Shown: positions 1 to 5,866, numbered from the stretch's first letter. The stretch: DNA of 7,124 nt from Komagataeibacter kakiaceti JCM 25156 (GCF_000613305.1 NZ_BAIO01000096.1:1-7124); one strand, 5' to 3'. The notes: a model not told the origin generated them from the letters alone. Numbers and translations: made by a program.

Positions 1-504
1 GTTCAACCTCAGACGTGCCTTCAAAAGTCGGCCCTGTCCGGCTGTTTCCGGCAAGGGGCGTAAGGTCCAGTCATCTGGATGCGTTGGTGTTGACGCCTTT
101 GCCTCGCCCGACTTGGGCGGTGGAAGCAATCGTTCCTTGAAGCGCGTATCAGCGTAATAGCGTGCCTTCTCGGCCCGAACAGGCGGGGTGCCGGTTGCCA
201 TGACAATTTCATCGGCTGGTGGAAGCTGCATGATTTCACCGGGCGTCAGGAGCGGGCCCGCACTTTCCTGACGCGAGACCATCAGATACCCCAGCCAGGG
301 TGACAGGCGATGCCCGGCATAGTTTTTCTGCGGCCGGATTTCGGTGGCGGTCCCCAGCGCATCCGAAACCCGTTTGGCGGTCCGTTCATCATTGGTAGCG
401 AAGCTGACCCGCACATGGCAGTTATCGAGGATCCAGTTGTTCTGACCGTAGGCTTTCTCAATCTGATTGAGACTTTGGGCGATCAGAAAAGCCTTGATAC
501 CGTA
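1..504 (-). pseudogene. traG: TraG/VirD4 coupling protein, C-terminal segment (frame 3 of 3, runs off the window)
   Basis: The minus-strand frame with codons ending at 504, 501 and so on stays open to base 1. It begins YGIKAFLIAQSLNQI and continues through a VRVSFATNDERTAKRVSDALG stretch, then WLGYLMVSRQESAG, LLTPGE and LPPADEI. These are the late RecA-like motifs of TraG-type T4SS coupling ATPases, directly continuing the Walker B segment (483-893), which is in another frame. Restoring one base near 504 (GCT-ACG to GCT-TAC) joins the two. The segment has no start of its own. About 600 codons of the family's usual ~640-670 fall in the window, so the last few dozen residues lie beyond base 1. 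The join is inferred from protein continuity. Confidence 0.85.
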
Positions 505-893
505 GCTCCCATGAACGCCAGAGCGCTTTCAAAGAAGTCGAGCCGTCCGAGTGCGGGAAATTCATCCAGCATCATCAGCAGGCAATGATTGTGCTTATGT
601 GCGTTCAGATCCTCCGTCAGCCTGCGCCCTATCTGGTTCAGCATCAGACGGATCAGCGGTTTGGTGCGACTGATATCCGAGGGTGACACGCTGAGATAAA
701 GCGTGGTGGGACGACGCCCTTTGACAATATCCGCAATCCGCCAGTCACAACGCGAGGTAACTCTCGCGACGACCGGATCGCGATACAGGCCTAGAAACGA
801 CATGGCGGTGGAGAGCACGCCAGACCGTTCGTTGGGAGATTTGTTCAGCAGTTCACGGGCGGCGGATGCAACCACCGGATGCGGGCCATCCTT
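483..893 (-). pseudogene. traG: TraG/VirD4 coupling protein, central segment with Walker B (frame 2 of 3)
   Basis: This frame carries the middle of the coupling ATPase. It starts with KDGPHPVVASAARELLNKS, passes SGVLSTAMSFLGLYRDPVVA, and reaches the Walker B motif LLMMLDEFPALGRL followed by FFESALAFMGA. It then leaves its frame and stops at 483. A GTG at 875 could nominally start it, but the homology runs upstream of that codon to about 893, so this is not an independent gene. The frame change from the N-terminal segment is explained by one missing A in GGCAAGGATGG (TT at 892-893 on the plus strand). Walker A and Walker B are thus split between two frames, and no single unedited product would be an active ATPase. 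Confidence 0.85.
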
Positions 894-1786
894 GCCAGAT
901 GCTTCGTCTGCATCATCGCAGCAAGCGTGGCTTCAATCGAGCGTTTCGGATCGGAAAGCAGGTTGGCAACACCGTAGAGCGTCTTGTCTTTCTCGGCGTA
1001 CAGAACATGCAGGATAGCGCCCACCAGCAGAGAGTGTGATGTTTTCTCCCAATGGTTCCGGCGTTCAAGCGATCCTTCAGGATCGACAAGCACGTCCGCG
1101 ACATTCTGGGCATCGCGCACCTCCCACTCCCCCTGGCGTATTTCAAGCAGCGGGTTGTAGGGATCAGAAGCCGGGTTGGTTGGGTCGAACAGAATGACCC
1201 GGCTAAAGCGGGCACGAAAACCCGCCGTAATCTGCCAGTTTTCTCCCTTGATATCATGGACGATGGTTGATCCGGGCCAGGTCAGAAGGGTTGGAATGAC
1301 AAGCCCCACTCCTTTGCCGGATCGGGTCGGCGCAAAACAGAGGACATGCTCGGGACCGTTATGGCGGAGATAATCCCGCCCATACTGCCCAAGAATGACA
1401 CCATCAGGATCGAGTAGTCCGGATTGCTGCAATTCCTCTCGACTGGCCCAGCGCGCACTTCCGTAGGTCGCCGCGCGTCTTGCCTCACGAGCACGACGGA
1501 CAGACAGTGCGATTGCGGACGCCAATGCCAGCACACCGCCACAGCCCGCAATCCAACCGCCCCGTTCGAAGACATCCGGGGCATGCGCATCATAGGAGTA
1601 CCACCACCAGAAAATCATGGGGGGCCAGTAGACGGGCCAATGATGCGCAAGCGTGAACCAAGGCGGACCAAGCTGGGGCTGAAAGCCCAGTTTCCACGCC
1701 ACCCATTGCGTCGCCATCCACCATGATATGATGATCATGAGCAGGACGACGCTCACCTGCCCCCATAAAATCCGAGATCCGGACAT
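845..1786 (-). CDS. traG: TraG/VirD4 family type IV secretion coupling protein, N-terminal segment (frame 1 of 3)
   Basis: This is the N-terminal half of the inner-membrane ATPase that delivers relaxosome DNA to the conjugation channel. Counting from ATG 1786, hydrophobic segments lie at about residues 6-28, 52-65 and 77-96. A linker GSARWAS follows, then Walker A in APTRSGKGVG at about 152-161 and the IVHDIKGENW motif. The homology ends near base 893, after which the frame runs into 12 unrelated residues and a stop at 845. I prefer ATG 1786 over ATG 1801 because GGAGGAAAG (1791-1799) sits 4-8 bases before it as a Shine-Dalgarno, and MSGSRILWGQ resembles family N-termini. That Shine-Dalgarno lies inside a perfect hairpin. 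Together with the two downstream segments the gene looks frameshifted twice. Confidence 0.88.
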   Translation of the reverse strand: MSGSRILWGQVSVVLLMIIISWWMATQWVAWKLGFQPQLGPPWFTLAHHWPVYWPPMIFWWWYSYDAHAPDVFERGGWIAGCGGVLALASAIALSVRRAREARRAATYGSARWASREELQQSGLLDPDGVILGQYGRDYLRHNGPEHVLCFAPTRSGKGVGLVIPTLLTWPGSTIVHDIKGENWQITAGFRARFSRVILFDPTNPASDPYNPLLEIRQGEWEVRDAQNVADVLVDPEGSLERRNHWEKTSHSLLVGAILHVLYAEKDKTLYGVANLLSDPKRSIEATLAAMMQTKHLARMARIRWLHPPPVNC

Positions 1787-1790
1787 AGTG

Positions 1791-1820
1791 CTTTCCTCCA
1801 TACAATCCCATGGAGGAAAG
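1791..1820 (-). promoter_or_regulatory. Hairpin sequestering the traG ribosome binding site
   Basis: CTTTCCTCCA (1791-1800) and TGGAGGAAAG (1811-1820) are perfect 10-base inverted repeats around a 10-base loop. In the minus-strand transcript the downstream arm is UGGAGGAAAG, which contains the GGAGG Shine-Dalgarno placed correctly for ATG 1786 and also the alternative ATG 1801. The upstream arm carries CCUCC, a perfect complement to it. The stem would therefore hide the traG ribosome binding site. No T-run follows, so it is not an intrinsic terminator. A protein-binding operator is an alternative reading. Confidence 0.6.
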
Positions 1821-1956
1821 GAAACGAAGACAGATACCTGGATTCAATGTTTTCTGCCCTGCCTGCGCAGTCCGCCGCAAAGGGGCGTAAAATTGTCAGC
1901 GCAAGCGTTACCAGAGCCCATTACAACAGCGTCTTTGGTCTTGGCGACAAAACGCA
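1821..1956. other. Intergenic region between the zeta-like gene and the traG leader
   Basis: I see no convincing coding sequence, intrinsic terminator or clean promoter here. A stretch GGGGCGTAAAATTGTCAGC at about 1882-1900 vaguely resembles a transposon end, but no partner copy exists in the window. traG may be transcribed by read-through from the zeta-like gene or from a promoter I cannot identify. Confidence 0.4.
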
Positions 1957-2535
1957 CTAACAGCAGAGATCCGGACATGTGCTGACCAGCCACGCAGGCA
2001 TAGTCATGCCTCGACGCACAATCTGACCATTCTCGATTTCAAGCACAGGCTCGGGCATAACGCCTGAATTATCAGAGATGACAACACGGTCAGACAGGCC
2101 AATAACAGTCGGAAGATTGACGAGGCTGCCAATATATCGTCTGCGAATGGCTTCAGGTTCAATAAAATGCCCACCACCCGCAGCGCGGGCCCTGACGCGC
2201 TGTACATTCATTTCAACCGACGCCAGAGCAATATATCTCAGCTCAACATGATATCCGGCCATCCGGGCCGCCGTGATGCGACGGATTATGGAGTGGCCGG
2301 ATAATGTCGTTTCGAGAGAAATCGATTTTCCGGTTGCCAGAGATGCATTGAATATCTCGATGGCTCTTCGCCCGGCCTCCCGGTCGGCATCGCGCGGGCT
2401 AGCCGGATTGATCCCCCGCGCTATCTGGTCGGGGTCAATGACGACGTCGACTGGCTCAATGTCAGCGCTTGTGCCAACCCGCAGACTGCTTTTTCCAGAG
2501 CCGTTCGGTCCTGCGTAAATCAGTAATCGTGTCAC
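1957..2535 (-). CDS. Zeta-toxin-like P-loop kinase (COG4185-type)
   Basis: A complete protein of 192 residues. Walker A is GPNGSGKSS at residues 9-17, the acidic DPDQIAR is at 34-40, and SLETTLSG at 73-80 is the signature that separates zeta-like kinases from other P-loop proteins. A basic RRRYIGSLVNLP segment, at about 145-156, fits the lid and arginine region. Known zeta toxins phosphorylate UDP-N-acetylglucosamine or related cell-wall precursors; the substrate here is unknown. The start is GTG at 2535, overlapping the stop of the preceding gene as GTGA, a sign of translational coupling. Base composition matches the plasmid backbone. The last residues (CPDLC) fall in a sequence repeated at the traG start, so the extreme C-terminus may be a recombination product. 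Family assignment is strong; toxicity is inferred. Confidence 0.85.
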   Translation of the reverse strand: MTRLLIYAGPNGSGKSSLRVGTSADIEPVDVVIDPDQIARGINPASPRDADREAGRRAIEIFNASLATGKSISLETTLSGHSIIRRITAARMAGYHVELRYIALASVEMNVQRVRARAAGGGHFIEPEAIRRRYIGSLVNLPTVIGLSDRVVISDNSGVMPEPVLEIENGQIVRRGMTMPAWLVSTCPDLCC

Positions 2536-2753
2536 GCTGGATAGGGAAAATCTTCGTCGCGGAACTCTTCCAGCGGTGCAAGACGTTCAACCCGACCGCC
2601 GGGGAATTCGCGCACAACCCATCCCTTCAGGACATAGGTCATAATCTCACCATTGGCTGCCCGGACTTCCCGCGCCCGCTCGCCAGCAACGCGGATCGCC
2701 TCAAAGCTGGCCCATGCATAATGCTGCCGTTCCTGCGTCTTGTGTCCGGACAT
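2532..2753 (-). CDS. Small protein paired with the zeta-like kinase, putative antitoxin
   Basis: Encodes 73 residues from ATG 2753, or 77 from ATG 2765. I prefer 2753 because GGAG lies 6 bases upstream of it, while 2765 has only a weak GGTGA. The protein is charged, with no evident HTH or membrane segment; it has an amphipathic-looking stretch SFEAIRVAGERAREVRAANG, then GWVVREFPGGRVERL and an acidic tail EEFRDEDFPYP. I do not recognise a named family and it does not look like epsilon or PezA, the characterised zeta partners. Its stop overlaps the zeta GTG, so the two are made as a coupled pair, with the small gene first as in many toxin-antitoxin operons. The antitoxin role rests on that arrangement alone. 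Confidence 0.7.
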   Translation of the reverse strand: MSGHKTQERQHYAWASFEAIRVAGERAREVRAANGEIMTYVLKGWVVREFPGGRVERLAPLEEFRDEDFPYPA

Positions 2754-2788
2754 CACGATCTCCATTAGATCACCAAATCTTCGGCGCT

Positions 2789-2803
2789 AGGTTAGCACAA
2801 CCT
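2789..2803 (-). promoter_or_regulatory. Inverted repeat in the leader of the zeta block, possible operator
   Basis: On the minus strand AGGTT-GTGCT-AACCT forms a 5-base inverted repeat with a 5-base spacer, about 36 bases upstream of ATG 2753. It overlaps TGCTAACCT, an extended -10-like element, and TTGTCA lies 14 bases upstream of the hexamer. That spacing is short for sigma-70, so the promoter call is weak. The placement would suit autoregulation of the pair. Confidence 0.3.
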
Positions 2804-2884
2804 CGGTCTGACAAGGGTATGTATTTTCCTAGTGCAATCAACATTGAGCATCGTCACCAGGAAAGTGACAAGGCAGTCGTGCAA

Positions 2885-3124
2885 TCAGTCCCGTTTGGCA
2901 CGAACCACAACAGTCGAAATTCCTCGCTCTGTAGCATACCGTGTCGCACGATCGAGAACTTCCTTCATAAGCCAGTCAAATGGACCCGATCCACCAAAAT
3001 CCTTTTCTTTACTGTCGTAAAAATAGCCTTTTTCGACACCTCTCTCGTCTTTGTGAATAACGACGGCCACATGATGATTGGCCGGAATATCTTCTCTTGG
3101 AGAGAGATATACAATACTAGTCAT
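2885..3124 (-). CDS. Uncharacterised 79-residue protein at the end of the AT-rich operon
   Basis: Starts at ATG 3124 with a good Shine-Dalgarno (GAGGT at 3128-3132) and stops at 2885. I do not recognise the family. The sequence suggests a small mixed alpha/beta fold: a first strand TSIVYLS, a second HHVAVVIHKDE, a GYFYDS strand, a charged SKEKDFGGSG loop, a helix FDWLMKEVLDRATRYATERG and a last strand STVVVRAKRD. There is no signal peptide or membrane segment. It lies 42 bases after the Beta-protein gene and shares its low GC, so it is probably the last gene of the operon. A TATACT hexamer in the gap (minus strand) could give a separate promoter, but I see no good -35. A small partner or modulator of the Beta protein is only a guess. 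Confidence 0.7.
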   Translation of the reverse strand: MTSIVYLSPREDIPANHHVAVVIHKDERGVEKGYFYDSKEKDFGGSGPFDWLMKEVLDRATRYATERGISTVVVRAKRD

Positions 3125-3166
3125 TTTACCTCACACAAAATTATTTTAAAGTATAATCGTATTAAA

Positions 3167-4321
3167 TCAGACTTCAGTAAGCTCGCGCACTTTAAGCTTA
3201 CGCTCAAATTCTTCAACCTCTTGAATAGTGAAAGTTAGATGATGGTTAGTATCAAATCCGATCCATGTTCCGGCATTACCCGATTTTATCTTTCCTTTTA
3301 TTTTCTCTTTTTTACTGCAAGATAAAAGGTTTCTGTCTCCCCAGCTAAAATCTGCTCCAAGATAGTGCTCAGAACTTACTACATTTTCAGCAAGAGCATG
3401 CATTTGAACATACTTCCCGTCATCAAGCTTAATCGAGTGTCCACGCATTACAAGAAAGTGTATTTCCGTCGTGTAACGAATTTTACCGTTGATGTTAGGA
3501 TTAGGGTGTTCTGTAGTTGTTGGACCACGCACTCCGTAGTCTCCACTCTTAACAAGATCGGCTGGGAATTCAGACCTAAGCATCTGATAAACCAACATCT
3601 CTTTGCGAAGGATCAATCCACTTGTATCTCGTTTTGAGACCGCCTTGTCGACAGAGGATGGTAGGGAGCAGCCACACACTGTGTAATATGAGAAGTTAGT
3701 TTTTTGGAGATGTTTGATGATCCCGCTTGCTTTTTCGACAATGTCTGGGACAGGATCTGCTATGGCTGAGAGGTCGGCAAAATCTAAAATTACACAGCAC
3801 TGCCGCGGATCAATATTCAATTCTTCAATAATACTATCTATATTTTCCTGAAAAAATTCCGGTTCAGAAAAATCTTCGATGGCAGTGATGTCCAAACGCA
3901 AACACCACCCATTAATTTGACAAAGAGGAATATTTTTCAGAGCCAACCTATACTCAGCACTCTCCCATCGATCATATCCGATAACTGGCGTCACAGGATT
4001 ACCCGCTGCAGTCAAACGTGAAATGATATAAGGGATTACATGCTCACCATTCTCAGCCCGAGCATCCGGCGCCCACCGAAATCCATCGATCATTGCCGGC
4101 CGTTGAGGCCAATGATCCGCTATTTCATCAATCTTTCGGTCCAAGTAAGTTATAGTAGGATTTTCACTCTCCTTCATATACTTACGGCTACGAACACTTT
4201 CCGAAGGCGGATCAATCTCAAAGAGAATGGATAATTTATCCGAACTCCTATCATCCAGATGATAGATTGCCTCGAGTTCGTTTTGATTAGCCTTTAGAAT
4301 AGAAATGTGCGTAGCTGACAT
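3167..4321 (-). CDS. Beta-protein-family protein (Pfam 'Beta_protein' type)
   Basis: Complete protein of 384 residues, recognised from a chain of motifs I associate with the 'beta family protein' annotation: an N-terminal KANQNELEAI segment followed by LFEIDPP (about 33-39), RLD (142-144), ILDFAD (178-183), GDYGVR (260-265), GKIRYTTE (279-286), FSWGDR (325-330) and TNHHLT (358-363). The biochemical activity of this family is not known to me. The alternating strand-acid pattern suggests an enzyme-like alpha/beta fold, and the conserved D, R, H and W residues look catalytic or ligand-binding. There is no signal peptide or membrane segment. ATG 4321 has GAGG about 10 bases upstream. The start overlaps the peptidase gene, which ties its translation to the HigA/ImmA genes. 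In context it is the likely effector of the operon (inference). Confidence 0.8.
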   Translation of the reverse strand: MSATHISILKANQNELEAIYHLDDRSSDKLSILFEIDPPSESVRSRKYMKESENPTITYLDRKIDEIADHWPQRPAMIDGFRWAPDARAENGEHVIPYIISRLTAAGNPVTPVIGYDRWESAEYRLALKNIPLCQINGWCLRLDITAIEDFSEPEFFQENIDSIIEELNIDPRQCCVILDFADLSAIADPVPDIVEKASGIIKHLQKTNFSYYTVCGCSLPSSVDKAVSKRDTSGLILRKEMLVYQMLRSEFPADLVKSGDYGVRGPTTTEHPNPNINGKIRYTTEIHFLVMRGHSIKLDDGKYVQMHALAENVVSSEHYLGADFSWGDRNLLSCSKKEKIKGKIKSGNAGTWIGFDTNHHLTFTIQEVEEFERKLKVRELTEV

Positions 4322-5117
4322 TATACAGCATCCTCAAGCTCAGAAACGAACATGTTTTTACCTCTCCACTACCCAGCATATCACTGAATACAGAGAAATT
4401 CCCTGTATCCTTTCTTAATCTACCTGCGACTATCGCAGGATGTATCTTCAATTCTCGTGCAAGATTATTGATGCTCTCCTTACTTGGAGAGATATAAGCA
4501 TCACTTCGCCGCCAAATAAGTCGCGGTATAAAGGCTTCTCCAGCGAGGCGATTGGCTTCAGCTTCACGCCTATCTTCCGATGAAACATTTAAATCATCAA
4601 CAAAGGCTTCTTCATCTCCATCTAAATGTTTCCAAACATGAACCACTTCATGAAGTAATGTGAACCAAAAATTATCCAGCCTGTCGTATCGTAGCGTCAG
4701 AGCTATTATTGGCGTTCCATCTACATCTTTGAGAGCTGCCCCATCAACTTGCGTACCTTTTAGATGTCCTTCAAAAACCACAACAATCCCATGGTTCTGA
4801 AGATATTCGACAGCCAAAAGGGGGCCACGCTCTGACCAACTCAGTTGGGCTAACTCTCTCAAAAAACCTGAATTAATCTTACTAGGATCAAATGCATTCA
4901 TATTATTTTTGGATACTCGCGCTTTCTGTATAACGCGAGCAAGCCAAGCATATAAAGCGTACACCGTCGTAGGCGACGTGGCGTCACCTGCAAGACTACG
5001 ACGGAAAGATGCAGCTCCTATCTGCAGACCTGAACCCGCTATGTAATCTTTAATTACACTTTCAGCCAAACTAATACTTTTATTTGTAAGACGATCCATC
5101 CATCCACGACTTACCAT
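4287..5117 (-). CDS. ImmA/IrrE-family zinc metallopeptidase (COG2856-type)
   Basis: As sequenced, 276 residues. The zinc site is HEVVH at 156-160 inside LDNFWFTLLHEVVHVWKHLD, with EAEANRLAGEAFIP (185-198) supplying the probable third ligand. A YALYAWLARV segment (about 53-62), FLRELAQLS and LKIHPAIVAGRLR complete the family pattern. Relatives cleave HTH repressors, as ImmA does ImmR and IrrE does DdrO, so the neighbouring HigA is the obvious candidate substrate. The start ATG 5117 overlaps the HigA stop by 7 bases and lacks a good Shine-Dalgarno. One extra A near 5117 would fuse HigA ...FPIKE to MVSRGW.... One extra A in the run at 4355-4359 would change the odd C-terminus after GEVK to NMFVSELEDAV, with a stop at 4321 in a TAATG overlap with the Beta gene. 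Family call is strong; gene limits are uncertain. Confidence 0.87.
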   Translation of the reverse strand: MVSRGWMDRLTNKSISLAESVIKDYIAGSGLQIGAASFRRSLAGDATSPTTVYALYAWLARVIQKARVSKNNMNAFDPSKINSGFLRELAQLSWSERGPLLAVEYLQNHGIVVVFEGHLKGTQVDGAALKDVDGTPIIALTLRYDRLDNFWFTLLHEVVHVWKHLDGDEEAFVDDLNVSSEDRREAEANRLAGEAFIPRLIWRRSDAYISPSKESINNLARELKIHPAIVAGRLRKDTGNFSVFSDMLGSGEVKTCSFLSLRMLYNVSYAHFYSKG

Positions 5118-5533
5118 TCTTTAATTGGAAATTTGGACCAATCGATTTCTTTTTTTACTGGAGCCACCTCATTTAAGCCAACAAGAGTATCAGCCGAAAT
5201 GCCCAAACCAAGGGAAAGGGCACGTATCATCTGAACCGTCAAAGGCCGCTTACGGTTTAAGACCTCAGACACTCTGCTGCTAGTTCCAAAATACGGAATC
5301 AAATCCGCTCGCTTAAGGCCCCTTTCTTCCATGCGAAAAAGAATAGCATCAATCGGATCTGTTGGTTCTACCGGGCACTTCCCGTTTTCATAAGACTCGA
5401 TGAGGACAGTCAAAACCTCCATCCGGTTTTGTTCGTCCGCCGTCAGAACTTCACTGCGTACGATCAGATCACCAACCTCCTTAAGGTAAGCGTGATACTG
5501 ATCTTCAGTGCGAATGATTTTAGCGTCCATCAT
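5111..5533 (-). CDS. higA: HigA-type HTH antitoxin/regulator (COG5499-like)
   Basis: Encodes 140 residues from ATG 5533; a TTG at 5542 is possible but less likely, and ATG 5530 is adjacent. The N-terminal helical region (IIRTEDQYHAYLKEV to LTVLIESYENG) and the DPIDAILFRMEERGL segment are typical of the HigA branch of XRE regulators. The HTH spans about 68-112, with YFGTSSRVSEVLNRKRPLT containing the turn and recognition helix. It overlaps higB upstream by 14 bases and the peptidase gene downstream by 7, so the three are translationally coupled. The C-terminus DWSKFPIKEW stops abruptly where related proteins, as I recall them, continue directly into an ImmA domain. Expected roles are to bind the promoter palindrome at 5850-5866 and neutralise the HigB-like protein. 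Confidence 0.85.
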   Translation of the reverse strand: MMDAKIIRTEDQYHAYLKEVGDLIVRSEVLTADEQNRMEVLTVLIESYENGKCPVEPTDPIDAILFRMEERGLKRADLIPYFGTSSRVSEVLNRKRPLTVQMIRALSLGLGISADTLVGLNEVAPVKKEIDWSKFPIKEW

Positions 5534-5798
5534 GGGTTTCAAGAGATTTTATTGCCGTTATAAGGGCTGTTCCTTGAGGAAAAGCGATCAAGACCTCTAC
5601 TCCAGTTGGGCGGTGCAGTAGGGGAAATATGAAGCGGCTATCGCTATCGCGATAAGAGCGCGGGAATTGACTCGACACATCGGATGGATGTTTCCAGTGT
5701 GCATATTCGAGCTCTTTTATCCAATTAGCGATCCATTTACCTGTTTCACTGTCAGAAACGGCTAACGGCGCTAATTTTGTTCGACCAATCAACCGCAC
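5520..5798 (-). CDS. higB: HigB-like toxin, divergent at the C-terminus
   Basis: 92 residues starting at GTG 5798, with a clear Shine-Dalgarno GAGGA 6 bases upstream. The N-terminal MRLIGRTKL, the IANWIKELEYAHWKHPSDVSSQF block and the following SRFIFPL strand match HigB mRNA-interferase proteins, which cut ribosome-bound mRNA and usually have a W-K-x-P-x-D-I core. The usual C-terminal end, roughly G-T-H-x-E-Y-D, is not evident: the protein ends SLETHDGR just as higA begins. It may therefore be a divergent, weakened or inactive interferase. Toxin first, then antitoxin, is the normal order for higBA. It is the first gene of the operon, about 24 bases from the predicted -10 element. Confidence 0.75.
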   Translation of the reverse strand: MRLIGRTKLAPLAVSDSETGKWIANWIKELEYAHWKHPSDVSSQFPRSYRDSDSRFIFPLLHRPTGVEVLIAFPQGTALITAIKSLETHDGR

Positions 5799-5821
5799 TG
5801 ATGTTCCTCAATATGGGATCA

Positions 5822-5849
5822 TTTATACCATCGATAACTCGATCGTAAA
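5822..5849 (-). promoter_or_regulatory. Predicted sigma-70-type promoter of the higB operon
   Basis: On the minus strand TTTACG (5844-5849) and TATAAA (5822-5827) are separated by 16 bases, and TGG before TATAAA gives an extended -10. Transcription would begin near 5815, leaving a leader of under 20 bases before GTG 5798. ATCGA-TAAC-TCGAT (5830-5843), an inverted repeat, lies within the spacer and is a possible regulator contact. Confidence 0.55.
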
Positions 5850-5866
5850 CCTCCCAATTTGGGAGG
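5850..5866. promoter_or_regulatory. 17-bp palindrome, likely HigA operator
   Basis: CCTCCCAATTTGGGAGG is a perfect palindrome with 8-base arms around one central base. It abuts the upstream edge of the predicted -35 element of the higB promoter. No T-run follows on the minus strand and no gene ends just before it, so an operator is more likely than a terminator. HigA-type regulators bind such dyads in their own promoters; that HigA binds this one is inferred. Confidence 0.55.

Larger units (their letters stand above)
1774..1978. repeat. 13-bp direct repeat at the traG start and the zeta 3' end
   Basis: GAGATCCGGACAT occurs at 1774-1786, ending on the traG start codon, and again at 1966-1978 inside the last codons of the zeta-like gene. 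The similarity continues as (A)GTGCT with one indel. The core TCCGGACAT is also present at 2745-2753 on the preferred start codon of the small partner gene. A 13-base match about 190 bases apart is unlikely by chance and suggests a short duplication or recombination scar between traG and the zeta block. Confidence 0.55.

Noticed and set aside
1882..1900. Possible transposon terminal repeat starting GGGG
   Set aside because: It is shorter than a Tn3-type end, has no second copy in the window, and no transposase or resolvase is present.
2853..2869. GTCAC...GTGAC hairpin after orf79 as an intrinsic terminator
   Set aside because: The stem has only five pairs and no T-run follows it, so it does not support a terminator.
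2714..3238. Plus-strand open frame of 174 codons
   Set aside because: It runs antisense across orf79 and the end of the Beta gene and has no family-like motifs; the minus-strand genes explain the region better.
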